Shown here: positions 46,500 through 55,693 of the stretch, piece by piece
Layout: each line of letters opens with the position of its first letter
How positions within the stretch are numbered: the stretch's first letter is position 1
Translations under genes and position numbers: made by a program
The notes under the pieces: generated by a model
What the model was told of the DNA's origin: nothing
Seen by the model: the letters and a program-made list of their open reading frames with translations, nothing else
Databases searched by the model: none
Source: JAHQVI01 sp963727575
Lineage (GTDB): Bacteria; Pseudomonadota; Alphaproteobacteria; Rhizobiales; Rhodomicrobiaceae
DNA: 64,000 nt
Reading direction: 5' to 3'
NCBI GenBank assembly: GCA_963727575.1
Contig: CAVSIA010000039.1
Location: 27,449-91,448 of the forward strand

Positions 46500-47262
46500 C
46501 TTGCTGCGCAACCTGCGGAGAGGGCGCGCGTCCGATATCCCGATGGCGCGCCCAGTCTATGATCGGCTTCTCGAAATACCGATAGGAGCAATACGCAAGG
46601 GAGACCGTGATTGGCCAGGCGATCAGGAACCAGAAAATGCGGTCCGTGAGCGCCAGATCGCAAATCTCATGGCCGGTAAACATGACCCCGAGCCCCCACA
46701 CCACAAACGCGTGATAAAGATAGCCGCCGTAGGAGATCCGTCCAACGAGTGCGACCGGAGCCCACGCAAGCGGGCGAATGATCGGGACACGAAAAATGGC
46801 GAACAGGATCGCCGTCGTTGAAAGCAGGTTCACGACCACATAGACGAACACCTCGCGCAATTCACCGTAAAGCGCTCCGGAGAGGATGCGGCTGAATAGG
46901 CCCTCGCCCTCTGCCGGATGGGTCTGGTTCACCAGCACATAAGCCAGAAAATAGACGACGGCAACGACCGAGGCGACGGCCAGCGCAACGTAGGGGGCCA
47001 CTGCCGCTGACGGATGTCGCGCTCGAAATAGGCGATCAGACAGCCGAGGAAAAACGCGTCGAAATGGACGAATGACGCGGCATAGACCGCGAAATAGGCA
47101 TTCCACCCGTCGATGTGAAATGCAGAGGTCACGGCCACTGAATAAAGATAGCGGATCAGCGGGCCGGCAAGGACCATCGCCACCAGCACCGCGACATAAC
47201 GCGCGCGGGAAAGGAACAAGAAGAGCAGTGGTCGGATGCCCATCGAGCGACGCCGCAAGCCG
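46495..47262 (-). pseudogene. Acyltransferase-3 (OafA-like) remnant: 5' truncated and frameshifted
   Basis: The surviving frame begins near 47262 with RPLLFLFLSRARYVAVLVAMVLA and SFVHFDAFFLGCLIAYFERDIR, the middle of an integral membrane O-acyltransferase. A one-base shift near 47020 leads into SAAVAPYVALAVASVVAVVYFL and ends at 46495 with SYGGYLYHAFVVWGLG and YRYFEKPII, the typical C-terminus. The N-terminal ~150 residues with the catalytic histidine (LDGLRGIAALLVVxxH-type) are missing; upstream lies unrelated sequence. It is therefore non-functional as read. Confidence 0.8.
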
Positions 47263-47317
47263 CCGTCTGATCGCGGCTCGATGGATCATGCATGCGGAAA
47301 AGCGCGCGCGATCAGCG

Positions 47318-47821
47318 CTAATGCACGGCGCGGTCGGCGCTCCGGCCGGGCTCTCCGCCCACGAAGCTCACGCCGCAGCCTCTGAGCGTGTCGGCGAAGC
47401 GGCGCGCTGCGGTCAGCGCCGGCTCGATATTCTGGCCGCCCAGCAGCGTGTAGGCGCAGACCTGTAGGGCGGGGCAATCGTGGTGTTCGCTCGCCGCGAC
47501 GAGCGTTACGGCGAGGCACTCGTCCCGGCAGAACGACCTGCAATTCTCCGGAAGCAGCTCGATCCGCCTCAGCCCGGTGCTCCGGATCGCGTTGACCCAG
47601 TCGGCAAGGCCGGCGATCGCGGCGCAGGCGCTGCAGCCCAGCTCGCTCGAGAAATGGTCGCAGCATCGCTGCCAGCACGCCGTCTTGCCGCTGTGGTAGC
47701 CGTGAAGCCAGTAGCGGAAGCCGACGCCGACCAGTTGCTCGCCCGGTGGCAGGAAACGCGAATCGACGCCCGACATCTTGAGCGCCTGTGCGACGTAGGT
47801 CTGAGATCCTTCTGTATTCAT
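47318..47821 (-). CDS. Conserved cysteine-rich hypothetical protein
   Basis: 167 residues from the ATG at 47821. Conserved-looking blocks are TYVAQALKMSGVDSRFLPPGEQLVGVGFRYWLHGY, CWQRCCDHFSSELG, the cysteine-rich CRSFCRDECLAVTLVAASEHHDCPALQVCAY and FADTLRGCG. Eleven or more cysteines without a signal peptide suggest a metal or cluster site in the cytoplasm. I recall similar uncharacterised proteins in Bradyrhizobium relatives with the FCRDECLA and CPAL blocks. Its neighbour downstream in transcription order is the truncated acyltransferase; upstream is an iron-binding protein gene on the same strand 68 bases away. Confidence 0.7.
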   Translation of the reverse strand: MNTEGSQTYVAQALKMSGVDSRFLPPGEQLVGVGFRYWLHGYHSGKTACWQRCCDHFSSELGCSACAAIAGLADWVNAIRSTGLRRIELLPENCRSFCRDECLAVTLVAASEHHDCPALQVCAYTLLGGQNIEPALTAARRFADTLRGCGVSFVGGEPGRSADRAVH

Positions 47822-47888
47822 TGCGGCAACCCTTAACGCTTGCGTCCAGCGGGCCGAGCGCATCGCCCGGCCGCATAGTTTCGCCCTG

Positions 47889-48932
47889 TCAGGAACTCGG
47901 ACCCTGGTCGAAGCCGACCTCGTCGACGATCTCCGACGCCCGCTTGCGGTATTTCGCGATCTCACCCAGCGGCAGGTCGTCCGGCTTCAGCTCGCCCCAG
48001 GATTGCACGATCTCCGAGGCGGGCACGCCCTTCTTCAGCGGATATTCGTTGTTGATATGGGCGTAGAGCTTCTGCGCCTCGTCGGAGGTCAGATACTCGA
48101 TGAGCCGAATGGCGTTTTCCTTGTTCGGCGCGTGCTTGGTGAGGACGACACCGGAGATATTGATATGCGTGCCGCGGTCGCCGGCATTGGGAAACAGCAC
48201 CTTGATCGACTTGGCCCATTCCTTCTGCTCGGGCTCTTTCTCGTCGGTCGCCATCAGCGCCATGTAATAGGTGTTGGCGAGCGCCAGATCGCACTGGCCG
48301 GAATAGATCGCCTTGGCCTGGGCGCGGTCGTTGCCGGACGGCTTGGCGGCGAGATTTTCCTTCACGCCCTTCAGCCAGGTTTTCGCGGCGTCCTCACCCT
48401 TATGGGCGATGATCGAAGCGAACAGCGCGATATTGTAGGGGTGCTGGCCGGAGCGGCTGCAGATCTTGCCCTTCCATTTCGGATCGGCAAGCTCCTCGTA
48501 GGTGATGCTGTCCTGCTTGACGCGGTCCCTGGAGGCGTAGACGACGCGGGCGCGGGAGGTCAGGCCCACCCAATTGCCGTCCGGATCGCGGTAGCTGGGC
48601 GGAATGTTCGCCTTCACCGTTTCGGACGCGATCGGCTGCGTAATGCCCTGCTCGACCGCGCTGGCGAGCAGGCCGATATCGGCGGTGAGCAGCACGTCGG
48701 CGAAGGTGTTCTCGCCTTCCGCGTCGATGCGCTCGATCAGGCCCTTGTCGGCGAAGATGACGTTGGTCTCGATCCGCGTCTTCTCGGTAAAGGCGTCGAG
48801 CAGCGGCTGGATCAGATAGGTCTGACGAAGCGAGTAGACGTTGACGCTGTTGCTGCCGGCGAAGGACGGGCCGGAAGCCGCGACCAGGAGGATCGAGCCG
48901 AGGATGCAATGCGTGGGAGGAAATTTCATCAA
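47889..48932 (-). CDS. Periplasmic Fe(III)-binding protein of an ABC transporter (FutA/FbpA-like)
   Basis: 347 residues with a signal peptide (cleavage near SFAGS, ~26). Family features are VNVYSLRQTYLIQPLLDAF, IFADKGLIERI, LTADIGLLASA, SRARVVYASRD, the iron-binding-type tyrosines in ANTYYMALM, and GTHINISGVVLTKHAPNKENAIRLIEYLTS. It would capture ferric iron for a FutABC-type importer, yet no permease or ATPase gene is adjacent. An Irr-type operator 167 bases upstream supports iron control. The following cysteine-rich gene may be in the same transcript. Confidence 0.93.
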   Translation of the reverse strand: MMKFPPTHCILGSILLVAASGPSFAGSNSVNVYSLRQTYLIQPLLDAFTEKTRIETNVIFADKGLIERIDAEGENTFADVLLTADIGLLASAVEQGITQPIASETVKANIPPSYRDPDGNWVGLTSRARVVYASRDRVKQDSITYEELADPKWKGKICSRSGQHPYNIALFASIIAHKGEDAAKTWLKGVKENLAAKPSGNDRAQAKAIYSGQCDLALANTYYMALMATDEKEPEQKEWAKSIKVLFPNAGDRGTHINISGVVLTKHAPNKENAIRLIEYLTSDEAQKLYAHINNEYPLKKGVPASEIVQSWGELKPDDLPLGEIAKYRKRASEIVDEVGFDQGPSS

Positions 48933-49098
48933 TGGTCTCCAATGGCGGCTGTCGCGGTTCGGATGCGATCGCCTTCGCCGGTTTGGCCGCAGCGGAATTC
49001 ATCAGACCCGACAGAAACAATTCCCGAGTGAATTTGTCAAGAATGTTAATGTCGCGCCGGGACGACTTGCCGCAGAACATCGATGTAATTGCAGAAGC

Positions 49099-49113
49099 TT
49101 AGAACGCTTCTAA
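49099..49113. promoter_or_regulatory. ICE-type operator (Irr binding site)
   Basis: TTAGAA-CGC-TTCTAA is a perfect palindrome and matches the iron control element recognised by the haem-responsive regulator Irr in Rhizobiales. It lies 167 bases before the start of the iron-binding protein gene in a 445-base intergenic region that holds no other gene. The opposite gene at 49378 is 265 bases away. Confidence 0.7.
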
Positions 49114-49377
49114 CAAGATCTTTCCAATAGATTGCCGCCGAAGGGGTCACTGGCGGGCAGTCTGACGGGCTCTGAAATGTTTTTTTCCGCAAGGGAGCGA
49201 ACCAAATGCCGTATCCCGGTGACTAAGATTTAGCGGCTCACCTTGATTAGCGCTGTGACCCGGGTAACAGCGGATTGCCAGGGTTTAATGCAATCGTGAT
49301 GGTGCAATTGAAATCGAGCATTCGGAAGTTATCCATTCGAAGACGTTGCGCCGCCCAGGATTTTGCGGGGACCGAGA

Positions 49378-49713
49378 ATGACACCGCCTGCAATCAATAT
49401 GCTGATTGAAGCCGTGGGCTACGCCGCTAGCGCGCTCGTGCTGGCAACCTTCTGCTTCAGCGACCCGGTCCGTCTTCGGATCTTCGCTTTGATGAGCAAC
49501 ATCGCCTTCATCGGCTTCGGGTTTCTTGGCGCGGTCTATCCGGTGATGGTGCTGCATATGATCCTGCTGCCGATCAACAGCTTTCATCTGGCGAAATTGG
49601 TGATGGCCGGAGGCGCGCCGCATCGGGCGATGCCCTGCGTCTGGGCAAGGCGCTGGTTCACCGTGCGCTGCGATCCGATCCGTTCAGACCGCCGCATGCC
49701 ATTGTCGTCCTGA
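49378..49713 (+). CDS. Small membrane protein, YgjV-like
   Basis: 111 residues with three hydrophobic segments (about 8-28, 34-54 and 56-70) followed by a basic C-terminal tail. The sequence IEAVGYAASALVLATFCFSDPVRLRIFALMSNIAFIGFGFLGAVYPVMVLHMILLPINS is shared with the short YgjV-like family and with the N-terminus of some cyclic-nucleotide-binding membrane proteins. The tail after residue 75 looks atypical and may reflect a lost fusion domain. Function unknown. Confidence 0.72.
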   Translation: MTPPAINMLIEAVGYAASALVLATFCFSDPVRLRIFALMSNIAFIGFGFLGAVYPVMVLHMILLPINSFHLAKLVMAGGAPHRAMPCVWARRWFTVRCDPIRSDRRMPLSS

Positions 49714-49833
49714 CCTGTGAGAGCGTCTCTTCCTCCCACCTGGGCGGCCAACTGGTCGCTCTCTTTTTTTGCAAATCGTATCCCCGCGCGGCGTGACTAA
49801 CCCAAAGCAGCAATCCACCCGATGGAGAACCCG

Positions 49834-50265
49834 ATGCACATATCAGCCATCCCCGGAATTCTCGGTACTAGCCTTGATGATGATATCCAGGACAGCTCAA
49901 GCGGAGATTTCGGGCATTGGGCGGCAACGACACCGTCTTCGGCAACGAGGGCGGCGACACGATCTACGGGGGCGGAGACAATGTTCTCACCGGCGGTGCC
50001 AACCAAGACACGTTCATTTTTAATTCCGTTAACGCCGCCGCCGCCTTCGGCCCCGACACGATCCTATTATAGACTTTAAGGCCGGTGCGGGTAGCGAAGA
50101 TGTGCTTGAGCTCGCCAGCCTCGGATATATCAAACTCGCCAAGGTGCTCGCCGACAGCGTTGAGGTCAAGGGCGACGCGGTCATCCAGATCGACGCAGAC
50201 AATTCCATTACGCTGACCGGTGTAAACATGACCGATCTGCACTCGGACGATTTTATCTTCCTGTA
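49834..50265 (+). pseudogene. RTX-type calcium-binding protein, short and frameshifted
   Basis: Start MHISAIPGILGTSLDDDIQ; near 49915 the frame shifts to LGGNDTVFGNEGGDTIYGGG, two nonapeptide GGxGxDxhx-type repeats, then TFIFNSVNAAAAFGPDTI. Near 50070 it shifts again to IIDFKAGAGSEDVLELASLGY and ends LTGVNMTDLHSDDFIFL, the usual C-terminal type I secretion region of RTX proteins. About 145 residues when joined, so only the repeat and secretion part exist. Either a tiny RTX protein damaged by errors or the tail of a lost large one. No type I exporter lies nearby. Confidence 0.75.
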
Positions 50266-50270
50266 GGCCG

Positions 50271-50969
50271 TCAGTCGAACGCCCAGAGCTTGTCGCCATA
50301 CAGCAGCACGTGGCGGCGGGCCTGGGCTTCGAACAGCGCGGCGATGGCGCCATCCTCGGTGTTCAGACCGCCGGCATAGGCGCCGAACGCCGGCATCAGC
50401 AACAGCTCTGCGCCGAGCACGAAACACCGCGCGGCGATGTGCCGGCCGGACGGGCGCACGACGCGCTTGGGGTGATAATGGCCAGCGACGACCGGCGCGG
50501 CGCCGTCCTCCGGACGGTGGCAGAGCGTGATCGCGCCCACCGCGGCGCGGCGCTCGACCTTTCCGCCGAACGCGGCCGGCGTTTCCGGGTCGTGATTGCC
50601 GGCGATCCACACCCAGTCGGCGACCGAGGCCATCAGCCGCCCGAGCATCACCGCGTCCGCAGCCTTCATCCGCTCGCCGGCCTTCACGTCGTGAAAGCTG
50701 TCGCCGAGGCAGATCAGCGTCCTCGGCCGATAGCAGCGGATCGCGGCGGCCAGCCGCAGCAGCGTGTCGCGGGTGTCGTAGCAGGGGATGGGGTTGCCGC
50801 GCGCGGCGAAGAACGAGCCCTTTTCCAGATGCAGGTCGGAGACGACCAGCATGTCGCGCTCGGGGAAATACAGCGCCCCGCAGGCGTCGAGCACCAGCGG
50901 TTCGCCCGTGAACTCGGCCTCGATCTGCGTCTGGCAGGGCGACGGTCTAAGCGAGGGCTGCACGGACAT
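50271..50969 (-). CDS. pdeM: Ligase-associated DNA damage response endonuclease PdeM
   Basis: 232 residues. Metallophosphoesterase motifs in order: VVSDLHLEKGS, LGDSFHD, IAGNHDPE and GHYHPKRV; the E-K-G-S after DLHL and the FVLGAELLLMPAFGAYAGGLN end are typical of PdeM. It is encoded with the Lhr-type helicase, whose stop codon (50947) lies 23 bases inside its start region. These proteins belong to an exonuclease-ligase-helicase-PdeM repair module known in many bacteria. The ATP-dependent ligase of the module is not present in this window. Confidence 0.92.
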   Translation of the reverse strand: MSVQPSLRPSPCQTQIEAEFTGEPLVLDACGALYFPERDMLVVSDLHLEKGSFFAARGNPIPCYDTRDTLLRLAAAIRCYRPRTLICLGDSFHDVKAGERMKAADAVMLGRLMASVADWVWIAGNHDPETPAAFGGKVERRAAVGAITLCHRPEDGAAPVVAGHYHPKRVVRPSGRHIAARCFVLGAELLLMPAFGAYAGGLNTEDGAIAALFEAQARRHVLLYGDKLWAFD

Positions 50970-53412
50970 CCTCGATCAGCTCCTCCGCTTCCAGCGCCAT
51001 CTGCGCCTGCGCCAGCAACGCTTCGACGCCCGCGCCGTGGACCTGCTCGGTGCGAACATCGGTAATCACCGGGATCGCGAACGGCGAAGCGCGGTCCAGC
51101 GCATGGAACAGGAGATTATCCGAAAACCGCAACAGCATGTCCGACAGGCGTTTCAAATCCAAAAGCTCCCGCTCGGCGTCGCGCCGGGCAACGGTCAGCA
51201 ACACATGGTCCGGCTCGTGGCGGCGCAGCACGTCATAGATCAGATTGGTGCTGACCGTAAGCTGCCTCATCGTCGCGCGCGCCCCGACATGCTGCTGCTC
51301 GGCGAGGCCGGCAACGGTCGCCACATGGCGGAACGAGCGGCGCAGCATGGCGGCGTCCATGATCCATTCCTCCAGATCATCGCCCAGAATGTCCGGCGAT
51401 AGGAGGGCCTTGGCCGCGTCTTCCCCAACTTCCTCCAGATGCGCGATGGAGAGGCCATAATCGGTGAGCGTGAAGCTCACAGGTTTGAGGCCCTGCCGCT
51501 CCATGCGCCGCGTGACGAGCAGACCGAGTGTCTGGTTCGCGCGGCGGCCTTCGAATGTGTAGAACACGGTGTAATAGAGGCGCCGCTTGGGGAAATGCTC
51601 GATGAGCAGCGCGTCTTCCGGCGGGATCAGCGAAAACTCCTGCTGCAGCTTGAGCCATTCGCGCACTTCGGCCGGTAGCTTGCGCCAGGCGGAGGGCGTG
51701 CTCAAGACGTGGCGCACGCCGTCGGCGAGGAAGGTCGACAGCGGCATCTGGCCGCCGGCATAAGCGGGGATCTTCGGCTGTCCGCCTGTCACCGGCCGCG
51801 CCTCGACGATCAGATCGCGGATGCGGACAAAGGCCAGCAGCTCCCCGGCGAACATGAAGGTGTCGCCAGCGGTCAGCCCTTGCGCGAAGGACTCCTCTAC
51901 CTCGCCGAGGATGCGCCCGGTCTTGCCGGTCTTGTTCAGCTTCATCACCTTCAGTCGCGCCGCCTCGACGATCACGCCGATATTCATGCGATGACGGCGG
52001 CGCACGGCGTTGGAGGCGACGGTGAAGCCGCCGTCCTTCGCGGGGATCAGACGCCGGTAGCGGTCGTAATTGGCCAGCACGTTGCCGCCGTCGACGGCGA
52101 AGCGGAACAGCTTGTCGAACTGGTCGCGGGGCAGGGCGCGATACGGCAAGGTGCGGGTCACTTCGGCGTAGATGTCGCCGGGATCGATCGCCCCGCCGCA
52201 GGCGCAGTTGACGATGTACTGGATGATGACGTCCTGCGAGCCGGAGAACGGCTCGTCGCCATCGAGCCGGTCTTTCGCGATCGCATCGAGCGCGGCATAG
52301 CATTCCAGCGCCTCGAAGCGGTTCGCCGGCACGAGAAGCGCCTGGCTCGGCTCGTCCATCCGGTGATTGGAGCGGCCGATGCGCTGCAGGAGGCGGCTGA
52401 CGCCCTTGGGCGCGCCGACCTGGATGACGAGGTCGACGTCGCCCCAGTCGATGCCCAGCTCCAGCGCGGCGGTCGCGACCACGGCGCGCAGCTTGCCCGC
52501 CGCCATCATCGCTTCGGTCTTGCGCCGCTGCTCGCGCTGCAGGCTGCCGTGATAGACGGTGATCGGCAGCGAGTCCTCGTTCACCTCCCACAGCATCTGC
52601 ATCAGCATTTCCGCCTGGGCGCGGGTATTGACGAACACGATGCAGGTCCGCGCGCCTTTGATCGCCTCGTAGATGTCGGGCACGGCGTATTGCGCCATGA
52701 AGCCGCCATAGGGCATCCGGTTCTTCACCTTCATGATGCGGATGTTCGGCTTCACATTGAGGCCCGCCTTGAGGATTGCGGCGGGACGGCCGGCGGCCAG
52801 CAGCCACTCGGCGAGCAATTCGGGGCGCGCCGCCGTCGCCGACAGGCCGAAGCGCAGATGGTCGGGCGCGAAGGTCGCGAGGCGGGCAAGGGCAAGGGCT
52901 GTGAAGTCGCCGCGCTTGGTGTGGGCGAAGCTGTGCACCTCGTCGACCACCACCGAGCGCACATTGGCGAACAGGCTACGCGCGTCGGCATAGGACAGCA
53001 TCAGCATCAGCGATTCCGGCGTCGTCAGCAGGATATGCGGCGGCCGCTCGCGCTGGCGGCGGCGCTTGGCGGATGGCGTATCGCCGGTGCGGCTCTCGAC
53101 GGTGACGTCGAGGCCCATGCCCTGGATCGGCGCGTGCAGATTGCGCTCGATGTCGTTGGTGAGCGCTTTGAGCGGGGAGATGTAGAGCGTGTGCAGCCCG
53201 GTGGCGCCGGTTTCGTGGATGTCGATCAGGGAGGGGAGGAAGCCGGAGAGGGTCTTGCCGCCGCCGGTCGGTGCGACGAGCAGTGTCGAACGCCTCGCAG
53301 CAAATGCCTCGATCATCTGCTGCTGATAGGGGCGGAGCTGCCACCCTTTGGCGGTGAACCAACGGGTAACGTAGTCGGGGACAGCCGGGAGCGTTTGCGG
53401 CTCTGAGAGCAT
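50947..53412 (-). CDS. Ligase-associated DNA damage response DEXH-box helicase (Lhr-type)
   Basis: 821 residues. Helicase motifs are Walker A VAPTGGGKTLSGF (~residues 46-58), the DEVH box VVVDEVHSF, SATAARPELL, the second-domain FVNTRAQAEML and motif VI LLQRIGRSNHRMDEPSQALLV. The C-terminal third is the Lhr core (winged-helix and beta-barrel) ending with DILGDDLEEWIMDAAMLRRSFR. Superfamily 2 Lhr proteins unwind RNA-DNA and DNA duplexes in repair. It is followed immediately by pdeM. The exonuclease of the module lies 1.2 kb away on the opposite strand. Confidence 0.93.
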   Translation of the reverse strand: MLSEPQTLPAVPDYVTRWFTAKGWQLRPYQQQMIEAFAARRSTLLVAPTGGGKTLSGFLPSLIDIHETGATGLHTLYISPLKALTNDIERNLHAPIQGMGLDVTVESRTGDTPSAKRRRQRERPPHILLTTPESLMLMLSYADARSLFANVRSVVVDEVHSFAHTKRGDFTALALARLATFAPDHLRFGLSATAARPELLAEWLLAAGRPAAILKAGLNVKPNIRIMKVKNRMPYGGFMAQYAVPDIYEAIKGARTCIVFVNTRAQAEMLMQMLWEVNEDSLPITVYHGSLQREQRRKTEAMMAAGKLRAVVATAALELGIDWGDVDLVIQVGAPKGVSRLLQRIGRSNHRMDEPSQALLVPANRFEALECYAALDAIAKDRLDGDEPFSGSQDVIIQYIVNCACGGAIDPGDIYAEVTRTLPYRALPRDQFDKLFRFAVDGGNVLANYDRYRRLIPAKDGGFTVASNAVRRRHRMNIGVIVEAARLKVMKLNKTGKTGRILGEVEESFAQGLTAGDTFMFAGELLAFVRIRDLIVEARPVTGGQPKIPAYAGGQMPLSTFLADGVRHVLSTPSAWRKLPAEVREWLKLQQEFSLIPPEDALLIEHFPKRRLYYTVFYTFEGRRANQTLGLLVTRRMERQGLKPVSFTLTDYGLSIAHLEEVGEDAAKALLSPDILGDDLEEWIMDAAMLRRSFRHVATVAGLAEQQHVGARATMRQLTVSTNLIYDVLRRHEPDHVLLTVARRDAERELLDLKRLSDMLLRFSDNLLFHALDRASPFAIPVITDVRTEQVHGAGVEALLAQAQMALEAEELIEDVRAALA

Positions 53413-53536
53413 TACGTCGTCAGGTTCGTTCGGCCCGGTCGCGAGAACACGGCTCTGATTGGGTCGGCCGAATATAAGACCGCTCGGCTGAAAGCGCCAC
53501 CTGGGCGCGCGATCCGGCAGGCAGGCCCAGCTTCGC

Positions 53537-53968
53537 CTACAGATTTACGGCAATAACGCCAGCGATGCGGAAGTAGGCGCGGACCTGTGGGTTTCTCGCC
53601 ACGCAGAAGCCGCGCCTTTGCGTGCCCGCCGCCAGCTTTCCCGCCCACTCGCGCAGGAATGCGGCACAGCTTTCCGAAGTGGCGGCCGCTTCGTAGGCCG
53701 TAATGGCCCAAAGCGAGCCGCGCTGATAGGCGGTGACGGGCACGGATTCATCGGATTTCGGCGTTGGAAGCTGGGCAAAGACCGATGATTTGGGGAGCGT
53801 CGCTGTGTCCGGGGCAGCCGACGCTGTGTCGACGGAGACCACCTTTCGATCGACTTTGACCGGGGCGGCGATCCGGTTTTCTTGAAGGTTGCTCGCACAG
53901 CCTGCAAGTCCGAATATCAGCGAGATGCCAAGCCAAAGCCGGCGTCCCGTTATCGGTCTATCCCCCAT
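53537..53968 (-). CDS. Putative lipoprotein
   Basis: 143 residues. Lipobox FGLAGCASN with the lipidated cysteine at ~24. The mature part is Ala/Ser/Thr-rich with a short folded end containing two cysteines (ESCAAFLREW, RGFCVARNP) that could pair. No family recognised. Lies between the helicase and a second lipoprotein gene on the same strand, 34 bases after the latter. Confidence 0.6.
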   Translation of the reverse strand: MGDRPITGRRLWLGISLIFGLAGCASNLQENRIAAPVKVDRKVVSVDTASAAPDTATLPKSSVFAQLPTPKSDESVPVTAYQRGSLWAITAYEAAATSESCAAFLREWAGKLAAGTQRRGFCVARNPQVRAYFRIAGVIAVNL

Positions 53969-54002
53969 CTCGACACCGCGCGCGACGCCCCTTGAAGCAG
54001 GG

Positions 54003-54404
54003 TCAGGAGCCCTCTTTTTGCTGCGTGCGAATGTCCAAATGGCAATTCTTTTCGATCGCCACCTTTTCGATCGTCTCGATTTCGCCCTTCATGCGAGCCA
54101 GCTCAGCCGTCGTATGGTCATCGCCATTCACCAGAAACGCCGCCGGCCAGAAGATCACGATCGCAACGCCGGTGGCTACCGCGTCGCCCTCGGCCTTCTG
54201 GTCCTGCACTCCCGAAAGCTCGGCCGCGCGATGCGAAACCCGCTGCGCTTCGGCGCCGAGCTGCGAGCAGGAATATTTCTGGTACGGAATGGGAGATGTA
54301 TAAGCGGGCTGAACCTCGCTTGCCGACTTTGCGCATCCCGTGAGCAGGAGTGCAGTCAACGGCAACAGGACCAGCGCAGGCCGGCTGATGCGCGAAATAT
54401 ACAT
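54003..54404 (-). CDS. Putative lipoprotein of a common short family
   Basis: 133 residues. Lipobox LLLTGCAKS (Cys24). The mature part YTSPIPYQKYSCSQLGAEAQRVSHRAAELSG, GVAIVIFWPAAFLVNGDD and a helical end with ELARMKGEIETIEKVAIEKNC matches a widespread proteobacterial family sometimes misannotated as a metal transport protein. A central hydrophobic segment follows a helical part. Function unknown. Divergent from the exonuclease gene. Confidence 0.78.
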   Translation of the reverse strand: MYISRISRPALVLLPLTALLLTGCAKSASEVQPAYTSPIPYQKYSCSQLGAEAQRVSHRAAELSGVQDQKAEGDAVATGVAIVIFWPAAFLVNGDDHTTAELARMKGEIETIEKVAIEKNCHLDIRTQQKEGS

Positions 54405-54637
54405 AATGTGCCCCGAAGTTGATTTGCCCCGAATGTGCGGACGTCTGCCTGCTCCGCACGATAAACTTCAGACACACGTATATTACGCGAGAATACCTAG
54501 GTCGAATCCCGCATGATCGATTATCGGCAAAGTTCTGCCCATTTGCCGTCACATGAGGCGGGGTGGCCACGGTGTTCTTTCGTGCAACGGCAACCGTGGA
54601 TTTTACCGCACAGGTGCTTTTGCATCCAGGGGCGGCA

Positions 54638-55693
54638 ATGGTTGGCGAATTGCGCCAGCCTGCTTATCTTACGCCGGTGACAACGCCCCATCCCCGCACC
54701 TGGCTCGAAGTCCGCCCCGAGGGCCTGTATTGCGCCCCGGCGCGCGCCTATATCGACCCGACCCGCGCCGTGGAGCGCGCCCTCGTCACCCATGGCCATG
54801 CCGATCACGCCCGCGCGGGTCATTCCGCCGTGCTCGCCACGGACGAGACGCTGGCCATCATGGCGGCGCGCTATGGCGAGTACTTCACCGCCACCCGCCA
54901 GCCGGCCGCCTATGGCGAGGTCATCGACTGCGGCGAGGCCCGCGTCACCTTCTTCCCCGCGGGCCACGTCCTCGGCAGCGCCCAGATCCTCATCGAGCAT
55001 CGCGGCGCCTGCGCCGTGGTCTCCGGCGACTACAAACGCCGCCCCGATCCGACCTGCGCGCCGTTCGAGCTGGTCGAATGCGACGTCTTCATCACCGAGG
55101 CGACGTTCGCGCTGCCCGTCTTCCGTCATCCGCCTGTCACAAGCGAAATCCAAAAACTTCTCAAGTCGCGCGAGATCTTCCCCGAGCGCTGCCACCTCAT
55201 CGGTGTTTATGCGCTTGGAAAATGTCAGAGGCTGATCGCGGAATTGCGCAAGACAGGCTATGATAGGCCGATCTACCTGCATGGTGCGTTGATCAGGCTC
55301 TGTGAGCTTTATGAGGCGCTGGGCGTTAGGCTCGGTGACATAAGGCCGGTTGCGGGTATGGCGAAGGCCGATCTGCATGGCGAAATCGTGCTCGCACCGC
55401 CCAGCGCGCTCAACGACCGCTGGTCGCGGCGCCTCCCCGATCCGGTGCCCTGCGCCGCCTCCGGATGGATGCAGATCCGGGCGCGCGCCAAGCAGCGGCT
55501 GGTCGAATTGCCGATGGTGATCTCCGATCACGCCGACTGGGACGAGCTGACGGCGACGATGCGGGAGACCGGCGCGAGCGAGATCTGGGTGACGCATGGA
55601 CGCGAGGAAGCGCTTGTGCACTATGCGGCCATGAACGGCATGAAGGCCCGCGCATTGTCGCTGCTGGGCTATGAGGAAGACGAGGTCGAATGA
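54638..55693 (+). CDS. Ligase-associated DNA damage response exonuclease (metallo-beta-lactamase/CPSF-like)
   Basis: 351 residues from the ATG at 54638 (AGGGGCGG upstream; a GTG at 54563 lies in frame but adds non-conserved sequence). The lactamase core has LVTHGHADHARAGH for the metal site, FFPAGHVLGSAQI and GDYKRRPDP. Later blocks are ITEATFALPVF, GVYALGKCQRLI and a C-terminal SDHADWDEL and VTHGRE. Family members are the nuclease part of the LigD-independent module exonuclease-ligase-helicase-PdeM. Here the next gene, overlapping by ATGA, is phnM instead of the ligase. Confidence 0.92.
   Translation: MVGELRQPAYLTPVTTPHPRTWLEVRPEGLYCAPARAYIDPTRAVERALVTHGHADHARAGHSAVLATDETLAIMAARYGEYFTATRQPAAYGEVIDCGEARVTFFPAGHVLGSAQILIEHRGACAVVSGDYKRRPDPTCAPFELVECDVFITEATFALPVFRHPPVTSEIQKLLKSREIFPERCHLIGVYALGKCQRLIAELRKTGYDRPIYLHGALIRLCELYEALGVRLGDIRPVAGMAKADLHGEIVLAPPSALNDRWSRRLPDPVPCAASGWMQIRARAKQRLVELPMVISDHADWDELTATMRETGASEIWVTHGREEALVHYAAMNGMKARALSLLGYEEDEVE

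Noticed and set aside
46226..46663. Minus-strand 145-codon open frame
   Set aside because: It runs antisense through the terminator, the C-rich hairpin and the Rhizobiales palindrome, and has no ribosome site or family features.
51709..53406. Plus-strand 565-codon open frame
   Set aside because: Antisense to the Lhr-type helicase, which has all helicase motifs.
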